Positions 1 through 6,571 of a DNA stretch of 11,322 bases are shown here, in pieces; the first letter of the stretch is position 1; each line of letters starts with the position of its first letter. Position numbers and translations under genes: made by a program. Location of the stretch: NCBI GenBank assembly GCA_903930165.1, contig CAIYXO010000019.1, positions 1-11,322 of the forward strand. Direction: 5' to 3'. This DNA is from an uncultured Verrucomicrobiota bacterium (GTDB lineage: Bacteria > Verrucomicrobiota > Verrucomicrobiia > Limisphaerales > UBA9464). The notes under the pieces were generated by a model that made no database searches, had not been told where the DNA came from, and saw only the letters and a list, made by a program, of their open reading frames with translations.

Positions 1-144
1 GGTGTTCTTGATGCCGGTCGGGGCCGTTCCACCACCGGCCCGGGCCCGATTCCCAAAAACACCCCCTCCCCGAACTCCTCCGTTCTCCCGAAACCCACCG
101 GAGCAGAATCCGCAGGATCCTGATCCAACCCACCCGGACGGCCC
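1..144 (+). other. C-rich leader upstream of gspE, no confident gene
   Basis: No convincing gene lies here. The gspE reading frame is open from the left edge to a TGA at 121-123 and could be the tail of an upstream gene, but its predicted residues (Pro/Ser/Gly-rich) and its third-base GC, visibly lower than in the genes that follow, do not support this. A second open frame starting at a GTG at base 2 runs on into gspE and is Pro/Arg-rich, as expected of an out-of-frame reading of high-GC DNA. I see no clear -35/-10 pair, operator or hairpin. The stretch just before gspE (about 110-144) has no purine-rich Shine-Dalgarno sequence. It may be the operon's 5' leader, or the operon may begin further left. 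Confidence 0.5.
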
Positions 145-1668
145 ATGGAGATCCCCTCCCCCACCGAAACCGAAGCCACGGCCCGCGCCGAAGCCGGCGC
201 CGCCAGCCGCCTCCTGCCGGTCGAGTTCGCGCGCCAGCATCAACTGCTTCCGCTCGAACTGCGCGGCGGGATCCTGAGGATCGCCGCGGTCGCCATGCCC
301 TCGCCGGAAATGGTGGAGGACCTGCGTCTCCTCACCGGGATGGAGGTCGAGTTCGAGATCCGTCCCGCCGCCGAGGTGGAGGAAGGCCTCGCCGATTCCT
401 ACCAGGTGACGGTCGAACGGATGATCGAGGACCTGGACTCGGCCAAGACCGGCGGTGCCGAGGGCAAGAGTCTCCACGACATCGAGGTCGCGGCCAACGA
501 GCCCACGGTCATCAACCTCGTCAACGTCATCATCTCCACGGCGTTGCGCGAGCGGGCCTCGGACATCCATCTTCTCCCCTTCGAGAACGCCATCGAACTG
601 CGCTACCGCGTCGACGGCATCCTGCAGCTCAAGCCGCCTCCTCCCCGCGGGATGCACGCCGCGCTGGTCTCACGCATCAAGATCATGGCGGAGATGAACA
701 TCGCGGAGCGGTTCCTGCCGCAGGACGGACACATCCAGATCCACCATCGTGGCGAACGGGTCGACGTCCGCGTGGGCACCATGCCCACCATCCATGGCGA
801 GAGCGTGGTGATGCGCCTTCTGGCGCGGAACAACCGGCTGCTGGAACCCGAGGAGCTCGGCCTGGATCCGGTACGCGCCCGTCAGCTCCGTTCGATGGTG
901 CAGAAGCCCCACGGCCTCTTCCTCACCACCGGCCCGACCGGTTCGGGAAAGACGACGACGCTCTACTCCGTGCTCCAGGGCATCTATTCGCCGGAGAAGA
1001 AGATCATCACCCTCGAGGATCCGGTGGAGTACGAGCTGAACGGCGTCGCCCAGATCCCGGTGCGACCGGGCCGCGGCTTCACCTTCGCCACCGGCCTGCG
1101 TGCCATCCTCCGGCAGGACCCGGACGTGGTGATGGTCGGCGAGATCCGTGACGCGGAGACCGCGGAGATCGCGATCCGCGCGGCGCTGACGGGACACCAG
1201 GTCTTCAGCACCCTGCACACCAACGACGCGCCCGGCGCGGTGACCCGGCTCATCGACATGGGCATCGAACCGTTCCTCATCGCCTCCTCGTTGGACGGCG
1301 TGCTCGCCCAACGCCTAGTCCGGCGGATCTGCCCGGCGTGCAAGACTCCAGTCAGCGTCGCCGAGAGCATCCGCGGCAAGATCGAGCGGCTCGACGGCCG
1401 GCCGTTGGCGGGTGAGTTCTGGACCGGAGCCGGCTGTCCGGAATGTCGGGGCGTCGGCTACCGGGGGCGCCTGGGGCTCTTCGAGCTGCTGGTGGTCAAC
1501 GGCGAGCTCCGGGAACTCATCCTCCAGCGCCGCTCCAGCGCGGAGATCAAGGCGAAGGTCCGGGGCGTGATGACGACCCTCTTCGACGACGGGTTGGGCA
1601 AGGCCGCAGCCGGCACCACATCCCTCGAGGAAGTGGTGCGGGTCTGCGCGGCCGACGCGGAGGAATGA
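145..1668 (+). CDS. gspE: Type II secretion system ATPase GspE
   Basis: This is the cytoplasmic hexameric ATPase that powers pseudopilus assembly. At 507 residues it matches the family's usual length (about 500). An N1E-like domain (about 22-95, beginning LLPVEFARQH) should bind GspL, and the N2E domain carries ASDIH (138-142) and RYRVDG (153-158). The RecA-like domain shows Walker A GPTGSGKT (263-270), Asp box LEDP (290-293), Walker B region DPDVVMVGEIRD (325-336) and His box GHQVFSTLHTN (350-360). A zinc-binding tetracysteine insert, CPAC (396-399) and CPEC (431-434), is typical of GspE/PilB-type enzymes and absent from PilT retraction ATPases. The ATG at 145 is the first start after the in-frame stop at 121-123 and gives a normal N-terminus, though it has no Shine-Dalgarno. 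The pseudopilin neighbours favour GspE over PilB. The stop overlaps the gspF start as TGATG. Confidence 0.97.
   Translation: MEIPSPTETEATARAEAGAASRLLPVEFARQHQLLPLELRGGILRIAAVAMPSPEMVEDLRLLTGMEVEFEIRPAAEVEEGLADSYQVTVERMIEDLDSAKTGGAEGKSLHDIEVAANEPTVINLVNVIISTALRERASDIHLLPFENAIELRYRVDGILQLKPPPPRGMHAALVSRIKIMAEMNIAERFLPQDGHIQIHHRGERVDVRVGTMPTIHGESVVMRLLARNNRLLEPEELGLDPVRARQLRSMVQKPHGLFLTTGPTGSGKTTTLYSVLQGIYSPEKKIITLEDPVEYELNGVAQIPVRPGRGFTFATGLRAILRQDPDVVMVGEIRDAETAEIAIRAALTGHQVFSTLHTNDAPGAVTRLIDMGIEPFLIASSLDGVLAQRLVRRICPACKTPVSVAESIRGKIERLDGRPLAGEFWTGAGCPECRGVGYRGRLGLFELLVVNGELRELILQRRSSAEIKAKVRGVMTTLFDDGLGKAAAGTTSLEEVVRVCAADAEE
1659..1663 (+). promoter_or_regulatory. Ribosome binding site deciding the gspF start
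   Basis: GGAGG lies four bases before the ATG at 1668 and only one base before the other candidate ATG at 1665. The two starts are consecutive codons (ATGATG). The spacing favours 1668, although it remains shorter than the usual 5-9 bases. Confidence 0.65.
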
Positions 1669-2972
1669 TGAGCGCGTTCCGCTACCAGGGTCTGCAGGGC
1701 GGCTCACCGGTTTCCGGGGTGATCGAGGCGTCGGACCGTCGAGACGCCCTGCGTCGCCTCGGCGAGAAGGGGGTCTTCCCCTCCAACCTGGCACCGGTCT
1801 CCGCCGACACCCCACGCAAGGCGGCGGCGACGGCCCACTCCGCGCGGACCGCCGAAAAGGCCCCGTCGACTTCGCCCTCCACGGCGTCCCAGTCGACGAA
1901 CGGCGTGCCGGCCGGCGGCGGCTTCAGGCTGGGTTCCGGGATCCGGCGCAAGGAGATCACCGCCTTCACCCGCGAGCTGGCCGCGCTGCTCGCAGCGGCC
2001 ATTCCCATCCCACAGGCCCTCGCGGGAATCGCCGAGGAGGAGGCCAACCCCGTCCTCAAGGAGATCATCGAGAAGGTCTCCCTCGAGGGGAAGGGCGGCG
2101 TCGCGCTCTCGGCTGCGCTGGCCGGGCATCCCCGGCTCTTTCCGCCGATCTACACGTCGATGATCCGCGTCGGCGAGGAGGCCGGAGCCCTGCCCCGCGT
2201 GATCACCGACCTCGCGGACCTGCTGGAGAACTCGGACGAGGTCCGTGGAGAGGTCACCTCGGCGATCTCCTACCCGCTGTTCGTTCTGGGGTTCGGGATG
2301 GTGACGGTCGCGGTCCTGCTCACCGTCGTCCTGCCCAAGCTTTTCTCCATGCTGGAGGACATGCTCGACGCGCTGCCCCTGCCGACGCTGATCCTGCTTC
2401 GCCTGAGCGGATTCTGTTCGCGCTGGTGGCCCTGGCTCCTCACCGGCGCGGTCCTGGCCGGGGCCGGGGCGGCCTCGTACTTCCGCAGTCCCCGGGGAAG
2501 GCTCGCCTGGGACGGATTGAAGCTGCGCGTGCCGGTGCTCGGCCCGCTGGTCCGTTCCGCGGCGCTGAACCGCTTCGCGCGGACCCTTTCCATCCTCCTC
2601 AAGAGCGGCGTCTCGCTGTTGCCGTCGCTGAAGATCGTGGAGGCGACCGTGGGCAACCTCGTGATCGCGGGGCAGATCGCCCAGGTCGCCGAGGAGACCC
2701 GCGGCGGCGACTCCCTCGCCGCGCCGTTGCGCAAGCTCGGCCTGTTCCCGCGCAGCGCGGTGCAGATGATCTCGGCCGGGGAGGAATCCGGCAAACTCGA
2801 CGAGATGCTCGGCAAGGTGGCCCAGATCGAGGAACGCCACCTGCGCGCCCGCACCAAGACCCTGGTCTCGCTCCTCGCGCCGATCCTGATCCTGATCGTC
2901 GGCGGCGTGGTCGGCTTCATGGTCATCGCCATCCTGCTTCCCATCTTCCGCATGAGCCGCGGAATCCACTGA
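1668..2972 (+). CDS. gspF: Type II secretion system inner-membrane platform protein GspF
   Basis: This polytopic inner-membrane protein is the platform on which GspE acts and around which pseudopilins are inserted. It has 434 residues, slightly longer than the usual 400 or so. A short N-terminal segment (FRYQGLQGG, from residue 4) resembles the usual GspF opening. A low-complexity Ala/Ser/Thr/Gly linker of roughly 45 residues (about 45-91) follows and accounts for the extra length. The first T2SSF domain begins near IRRKEITAFTREL (92 onward). Three hydrophobic segments follow: about 198-226 (ISYPLFVLGFGMVTVAVLL), 253-272 (WWPWLLTGAVLAGAGAASYF) and 400-428 near the C-terminus, with the second T2SSF domain between the last two. 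ATG at 1665 is an alternative start one codon upstream. The gene overlaps gspE by one base. PilC of type IV pili is the related alternative; the context favours GspF. Confidence 0.95.
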   Translation: MSAFRYQGLQGGSPVSGVIEASDRRDALRRLGEKGVFPSNLAPVSADTPRKAAATAHSARTAEKAPSTSPSTASQSTNGVPAGGGFRLGSGIRRKEITAFTRELAALLAAAIPIPQALAGIAEEEANPVLKEIIEKVSLEGKGGVALSAALAGHPRLFPPIYTSMIRVGEEAGALPRVITDLADLLENSDEVRGEVTSAISYPLFVLGFGMVTVAVLLTVVLPKLFSMLEDMLDALPLPTLILLRLSGFCSRWWPWLLTGAVLAGAGAASYFRSPRGRLAWDGLKLRVPVLGPLVRSAALNRFARTLSILLKSGVSLLPSLKIVEATVGNLVIAGQIAQVAEETRGGDSLAAPLRKLGLFPRSAVQMISAGEESGKLDEMLGKVAQIEERHLRARTKTLVSLLAPILILIVGGVVGFMVIAILLPIFRMSRGIH

Positions 2973-3039
2973 GTTCCCCGCATCCCAGCGAGCCGACCTC
3001 CGCTTCCTCATTCCCCAGAACCCACCCGCAATCCCCCGC
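2973..3039 (+). other. C-rich gspF-gspG spacer
   Basis: This 67-base gap is the only sizeable break in the operon. About half its bases are C (36 C against 10 G by hand count). It contains no purine-rich Shine-Dalgarno before the gspG ATG, no hairpin and no T-run, so it does not look like an intrinsic terminator. The octamer CCCCGCAT occurs near both ends (2976-2983 and 3034-3041, the latter running into the start codon). Its C-over-G bias and apparent lack of structure resemble a Rho-utilisation stretch, but that is inference only. It separates the GspE/F module from the pseudopilin module. Confidence 0.45.
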
Positions 3040-3486
3040 ATGACTCCAAACCCGCACACCCCACGGAATCCCGGTCGCGGCACCGCCGCCTTCACCCTGC
3101 TCGAGATCATGGTCGTCGTGATCATCCTCGGCGTGCTCGCCGCCACGATCATCCCGCAGTTCGTCGGCACCACGCAGGAGGCGAAGGTCAGCGCCGCGAA
3201 GGCCCACATCGCCGAACTCGAGTCCGCCATCGAACGCTTCTACGTCCACATGGACCGCTACCCGACCCAGGACGAAGGGCTCACGGTCCTCGAGAAGTCG
3301 CCCGCGACGGACGCCTCGAAGTGGCGCGGCCCGTACATCAAGAAGCTCCGTCCGGATCCCTGGGGCCAGGCCTACCAATACCGGCGCCCGGGCGTGCGCC
3401 ACGCCAACAGCTTCGACCTCTGGTCCCGCGGCACCGACACCGCCGACGGAGGCGAAGGCGACGGAACCGACATCGGCAACTGGTGA
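3040..3486 (+). CDS. gspG: Major pseudopilin GspG
   Basis: This is the main subunit of the periplasmic pseudopilus. Its 148 residues are normal for GspG. A 17-residue leader (MTPNPHTPRNPGRGTAA) precedes the prepilin motif FTLLE (18-22), with Glu22 as the +5 glutamate, and a hydrophobic helix runs to about residue 40. Cleavage is expected between Ala17 and Phe18, so the -1 residue is Ala rather than the usual Gly. The C-terminal part carries GspG hallmarks: TQDEGLTVL, WRGPYIKK, DPWGQAYQYR and the Asp/Gly-rich calcium-loop tail with FDLW, GGEGDG and final DIGNW. It sits first in the pseudopilin block, as is usual. The ATG at 3040 is preceded by C-rich sequence with no Shine-Dalgarno, which is unusual for what should be the most abundant subunit. 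Its stop overlaps the gspH GTG start. Confidence 0.97.
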   Translation: MTPNPHTPRNPGRGTAAFTLLEIMVVVIILGVLAATIIPQFVGTTQEAKVSAAKAHIAELESAIERFYVHMDRYPTQDEGLTVLEKSPATDASKWRGPYIKKLRPDPWGQAYQYRRPGVRHANSFDLWSRGTDTADGGEGDGTDIGNW

Positions 3487-4016
3487 TCCCGCGAACTCCA
3501 GTCTCGCCGCCCCGGCCCCGACGGAACCGGCGGGCGTTCACCCTCATCGAACTGATGGTGGTGATCACGCTCATCGCCGTCCTGACCGCGGTGATCCTGC
3601 CGGAGATGCGCGGCACCCTGGAGGAGACCGCCCTGCGGTCCGCCGCACGCGACCTGGTCTCGGCCTGCCAGACCGCCAACTCACGGGCCGTCGCCACCGG
3701 CCGGCCGCAGCAACTGGTCCTCGATGCCAGCGCGCATCGTTTCCGGATCGAGACCGCCCCGGGCGGTCCGGGGGAAGCACGGAGGCCCCGTTCCGCATCG
3801 GAACCGGAGGGCGGAAAGCTCGATCCCCGCATCGCCGTCGAGGTCCGGCTCCAGGAGCCACCGCCGCCTGGAGCCCCGGCCGGCATCGAGTTCCAGGCCG
3901 ACGGGACGGTCACGGCCGCGGACATCGTCCTCCGTGACCGAACGGGATTCGGCCTCGTCCTTCGGCTGAATCCGGTGACGGCACGGCCCACGTTGAAGGA
4001 GATGGCCCGGAAATGA
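3483..4016 (+). CDS. gspH: Minor pseudopilin GspH (GTG start)
   Basis: This is a minor pseudopilin that joins the tip of the pseudopilus. The product has 177 residues. I place the start at GTG 3483, which overlaps the gspG stop (GTGA). It gives an 18-residue basic leader (IPRTPVSPPRPRRNRRA after the initiator) and there is no ATG between it and the prepilin motif. An ATG far upstream at 3321 would put the start deep inside gspG with a leader of more than 70 residues, so I reject it. The motif AFTLIE has Phe19 as mature +1 and Glu23 as +5, followed by MVVITLIAVLTAVILP. Downstream is the usual GspH helix pattern (RDLVSACQTANSRAVATGR) and a beta-rich C-terminal domain (IEFQADGTV). The -1 residue is Ala. 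Assignment as GspH rather than another minor pseudopilin rests on gene order and size as well as sequence. Confidence 0.86.
   Translation: MIPRTPVSPPRPRRNRRAFTLIELMVVITLIAVLTAVILPEMRGTLEETALRSAARDLVSACQTANSRAVATGRPQQLVLDASAHRFRIETAPGGPGEARRPRSASEPEGGKLDPRIAVEVRLQEPPPPGAPAGIEFQADGTVTAADIVLRDRTGFGLVLRLNPVTARPTLKEMARK
3995..4001 (+). promoter_or_regulatory. Probable gspI ribosome binding site
   Basis: GAAGGAG ends 11 bases before the gspI ATG at 4013. The spacing is long but the purine run stands out. It lies within the gspH coding sequence. Confidence 0.45.
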
Positions 4017-4471
4017 GACTCCGCCTCCAGGGTGCAGGGAACGGGACCGGGGCACCGGGAGGCGGCGGATTCTCCCTGGTCGAGATCATGGTCGCGGTGG
4101 CGATCCTTGCCGTCGCCCTGGTGGGGCTCACCCGCGGGCTCACCACGGCCCTCGCCTCGAGCCGCGAGAGCGCCGCGTACTCCCAGGCGGTGTGGGTCGC
4201 AGCGTCCCGGATCGAGTTCCTGCGGGCCGACTACTTCCCGTCCGAGGGCGAATCCGAGGGCACCTCGGGACCGTTCACCTGGCGCCAGAAGGTCTCGAAG
4301 ACGGCCAACGACGGACTTTTCGAAATCCGTGTGGAGGTCGAGCGGACCTCCGAGCCCGGAACGCTCTACACGCTGAACACCTACCTCTTCGACACACCGG
4401 TCGCCGACAAGGACGCCGGGAAGGATCGGGAGCGCCAAAGGGACCGCCGTCGGAAGGGAGGCGGACGATGA
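4013..4471 (+). CDS. gspI: Minor pseudopilin GspI
   Basis: This is the minor pseudopilin thought to nucleate the GspI-J-K tip complex. It has 152 residues. The leader is 19 residues, Gly-rich and basic, followed by a canonical prepilin site GGGG/FSLVEIMVAVAILAVAL, with Gly19 at -1, Phe20 at +1 and Glu24 at +5. The pattern SLVEIMVAVAILAVALVGL and the following SRESAAYSQAVWVAASRIE are typical of GspI/PilV-like proteins. The core ends around residue 125 (TLNTYLF), and a strongly charged Arg/Lys/Asp/Gly-rich tail follows (about 126-152) that the compact family fold does not need. The start overlaps the gspH stop as ATGA, and the stop overlaps the gspJ start the same way. The tail-coding DNA also carries the gspJ ribosome binding site, which may partly explain its AGG/GGA-rich codons. 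Confidence 0.88.
   Translation: MRLRLQGAGNGTGAPGGGGFSLVEIMVAVAILAVALVGLTRGLTTALASSRESAAYSQAVWVAASRIEFLRADYFPSEGESEGTSGPFTWRQKVSKTANDGLFEIRVEVERTSEPGTLYTLNTYLFDTPVADKDAGKDRERQRDRRRKGGGR
4456..4461 (+). promoter_or_regulatory. gspJ ribosome binding site
   Basis: GGGAGG lies six bases before the gspJ ATG at 4468, inside the end of gspI. This is the ideal spacing and supports that start. Confidence 0.75.
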
Positions 4472-5256
4472 ATCCCCGGATCCGGAACGTCTCGCGGGGG
4501 GCCTTCACCCTCGTCGAGCTCGTGGTGGCCACGGCGTTGACCGCCTTCGTCCTCGGGGCGGCCTACGCCTGCATGCTGGCCGGATTCAGCACGCGGAAGA
4601 CCATCGAACCCCGGAGCGACCGCTTCCAGGCGGCCAGGGTGACCCTCGGCCTTCTGACGGCGGACCTGCGATCGGCCTGCCCGATGCACAAGGGACCGGA
4701 GTTCCTCGGATCCCCGGGCACGGAGGGGACGGTCCCGACCGGGAAGCTCGACTTCGCGACCCACCACTTCACGCCGCGCCGCGAGGGGGAAGGCGACTAC
4801 GCGTGCGTGAGCTGGTTCGTCGAGGATGACCCGGCGACCGGGGAATCGGTGCTCTGGCGCCGACGGAATCCCGGCATCGGTCCGGATCCGCTCACGGGCG
4901 GTCGACGCGAGGAGATCCTCCGTCCCGTCGAGGGTTTCGACCTGGAGTTCTACGACGGCCTCGACTGGCACGAGACCTGGGGCGACCCCAACGGCCGGGC
5001 CAAACAGGAAAGTTCCTTCCGGGACCGGCCGAACCTCGTCGGGATGCCCACGGCGGTGCGGATCACGCTCAGCCTGCCGGGCGAGCCCGCATCCGAATCC
5101 GCCGCCGGCGCCACGCCGCCGCCGATCGTGTTCGAGGCCGTGGTGAGGATCGCGGTCGAGTCCACCGGCGGATCGTCCACGGGCGGCAACGCCGCCGGTC
5201 CCGGAGCCGGCCAGAATCCCGCAACGCCTTCCCAGGACGGTTCTCCCCAGTTCTGA
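4468..5256 (+). CDS. gspJ: Minor pseudopilin GspJ
   Basis: This is the minor pseudopilin of the tip complex, partner of GspI and GspK. It has 262 residues. A short basic leader (MNPRIRNVSRGA) precedes FTLVE (13-17), with Ala12 at -1 and Glu17 at +5, then VVATALTAFVLGAAYACML. The body shows the GspJ pattern of an early helix (RFQAARVTLGLLTADLRSA) followed by a beta-rich domain with VSWFVED, LWRRRN, ILRPVEGFDLEFYDG and a late AVRITLSLPG strand. The EGFDLEFYDG...W stretch is a recognisable GspJ feature. A disordered Gly/Ser/Pro/Asn tail of about 30 residues (from ESTGGSSTGG to the stop) ends the protein. The start overlaps gspI as ATGA, and the stop overlaps gspK as TGATG. Confidence 0.9.
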   Translation: MNPRIRNVSRGAFTLVELVVATALTAFVLGAAYACMLAGFSTRKTIEPRSDRFQAARVTLGLLTADLRSACPMHKGPEFLGSPGTEGTVPTGKLDFATHHFTPRREGEGDYACVSWFVEDDPATGESVLWRRRNPGIGPDPLTGGRREEILRPVEGFDLEFYDGLDWHETWGDPNGRAKQESSFRDRPNLVGMPTAVRITLSLPGEPASESAAGATPPPIVFEAVVRIAVESTGGSSTGGNAAGPGAGQNPATPSQDGSPQF

Positions 5257-6569
5257 TGCGCGCACACAGCCCATCCCAGTCCGCGACACGAGGCTCGATC
5301 CTCGTGGCCGTCCTCTGGTGCCTGGCGCTGCTCTCCGTGGTCGTCGTGAGCGTCCTCCATACGGCCCGCCAGGACCTGCGTCTGGCCCGGCACCAGGGCG
5401 ACATGGTCCAGGCCCGCTACCTCGCCATCGCCGGGATCGAGCGCGCCAAGGCGGCCCTCTTCGAGGACCTCCGCCAAAGGAGGCGCGCGTCGCGGCCCGC
5501 GAACGACGCCCTCGGGGATTCCCCCGACATCTTCCGCGACGTCGCCCTCGGCCGGGGACGCTTCAGCGTGATCCAACCCGGTTCACCGGCCGACGCGCCA
5601 CGCCACGGCGTCGCCGACGAGTCCGGACGCCTCGACATCAACGTCGTCCAGACCAACGAGCTGCTCCGCCTGCCGGGCATGACCCACGATGTCGCCATCG
5701 CCATCCTCGACTGGCGCGATCCGGACTCCGTCGCCGGACCCGGTGGCGCCGAAGCGGACTACTACGGTTCGTTGAATCCTCCGCGGCTTCCGCGCAACGG
5801 ACCGTTCCAGACCCTGCGCGAGCTGATGATGGTCCGGGGGATCACACGCGAACGGATGTCCGGCGACGGGGGACAACCCGGCTGGAACGTCCTGCTGGGC
5901 CTCGGCGCCGGCTCCCCGAACGTCAATGCCGCCGGCGAACAAAGGGTCGATCTCCGATCGGCCGACGAGCGCTCCCTGGCCAACGTTCGCGGCTTCAACC
6001 AGGACATCGCCCGCGCCATCGTGGCCCGCCGGGGGCGCGAGGAGTTCCGGAGCCTGCTGGATCTGCTCGACCTGACGCCGGCCCCGCCTTCCGGAGGCCC
6101 CGGGAATCCCGGCGGCCGCCCGCCGAATCCCGGGCAGCCCGACGTGTTCAACCCAGGTGGGGGTGGCGGCGGTCCACGCCTGGTCTCGCAGGACCTCCTC
6201 ATCGACGTGGCTGACCTGCTCACCACCGGCGACAACGACAACGCCCAGGGCCGGATCAACATCAACTCCGCCCCGGCCGAGGTGCTCGCCTGCCTCGACG
6301 GCATCGACCTGACCGCCGCCCAATCCCTGGTCGCCCACCGCCAGAGCGTCGGCGGATTCTCCCACCCGGTGGCGTTGCTCCGGGCGCCCGGGATGACCGT
6401 CGACCGGCTGAAACCGATCCTCGGCCGACTCACCGCCGACTCCGACACCTGGCGGATCCTCGCCGAGGGGACCGTCCCGGACCGCGACACCCGTTTCCGC
6501 GTCGAGGAGGTGGTGCGGATCGACCTCACCCGCTGCACGACGCTTTCCCACCGCGAGGACGACCTCTGA
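5256..6569 (+). CDS. gspK: Minor pseudopilin GspK, enlarged
   Basis: This is the largest minor pseudopilin, capping the pseudopilus tip. It has 437 residues against a usual 300-340. The leader MRAHSPSQSATRG ends in Gly13, and mature SILVAVLWCLALLSVVVVS lacks the +5 glutamate (Ala18 instead), as expected for GspK. The helix is followed by QARYLAIAGIERAKAALF. The SAM-like domain includes DESGRLDINVVQTNELL (about 123-139), AILDWRDPDS, ADYYGSLNPP and TLRELMMVRGIT. Two helix-hairpin-helix-like modules then follow: one with RSADERSLANVRGFNQDIAR (about 232-251), the other with GRININSAPAEVLACL (about 332-347). A 35-residue Gly/Pro/Asn linker (274-308) separates them. Canonical GspK has a single such module after the SAM-like domain, so this explains the extra length. 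The start overlaps the gspJ stop by one base, with no clear Shine-Dalgarno, so coupling is likely. Confidence 0.92.
   Translation: MRAHSPSQSATRGSILVAVLWCLALLSVVVVSVLHTARQDLRLARHQGDMVQARYLAIAGIERAKAALFEDLRQRRRASRPANDALGDSPDIFRDVALGRGRFSVIQPGSPADAPRHGVADESGRLDINVVQTNELLRLPGMTHDVAIAILDWRDPDSVAGPGGAEADYYGSLNPPRLPRNGPFQTLRELMMVRGITRERMSGDGGQPGWNVLLGLGAGSPNVNAAGEQRVDLRSADERSLANVRGFNQDIARAIVARRGREEFRSLLDLLDLTPAPPSGGPGNPGGRPPNPGQPDVFNPGGGGGGPRLVSQDLLIDVADLLTTGDNDNAQGRININSAPAEVLACLDGIDLTAAQSLVAHRQSVGGFSHPVALLRAPGMTVDRLKPILGRLTADSDTWRILAEGTVPDRDTRFRVEEVVRIDLTRCTTLSHREDDL
6075..6179 (+). repeat. Gly/Pro/Asn low-complexity linker in gspK
   Basis: This encodes residues 274-308 of GspK, made almost only of Pro, Gly, Asn and Ser, ending in a run of six Gly. 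At the DNA level AATCCCGG recurs (GGGAATCCCGGCGG and CGAATCCCGGG) amid C/G-rich sequence, consistent with expansion by slippage. It separates the two helix-hairpin-helix-like modules. Confidence 0.7.
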
Positions 6570-6571
6570 AC

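Noticed and set aside
1..123. Tail of an upstream gene in the gspE frame
   Set aside because: Cannot be excluded, but composition and third-base GC are weak, and there is no domain in 40 residues.
2..277. 91-codon plus-strand frame starting with GTG, Pro-rich
   Set aside because: Overlaps the first 130 bases of gspE in another frame, with Pro/Arg-rich composition and no ribosome binding site visible.
145..2972. Type IV pilus genes pilB and pilC
   Set aside because: The pseudopilin set G-H-I-J-K with the GspG DIGNW ending and the K lacking +5 Glu is specific to type II secretion.
2973..3039. Intrinsic terminator between gspF and gspG
   Set aside because: No inverted repeat and no T-run; the stretch is C-rich and apparently unstructured.
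1704..3230. 508-codon minus-strand open frame opposite gspF and gspG
   Set aside because: High-GC shadow: Arg/Gly/Asp/Glu-rich, no domain pattern, and lies opposite well-recognised genes.
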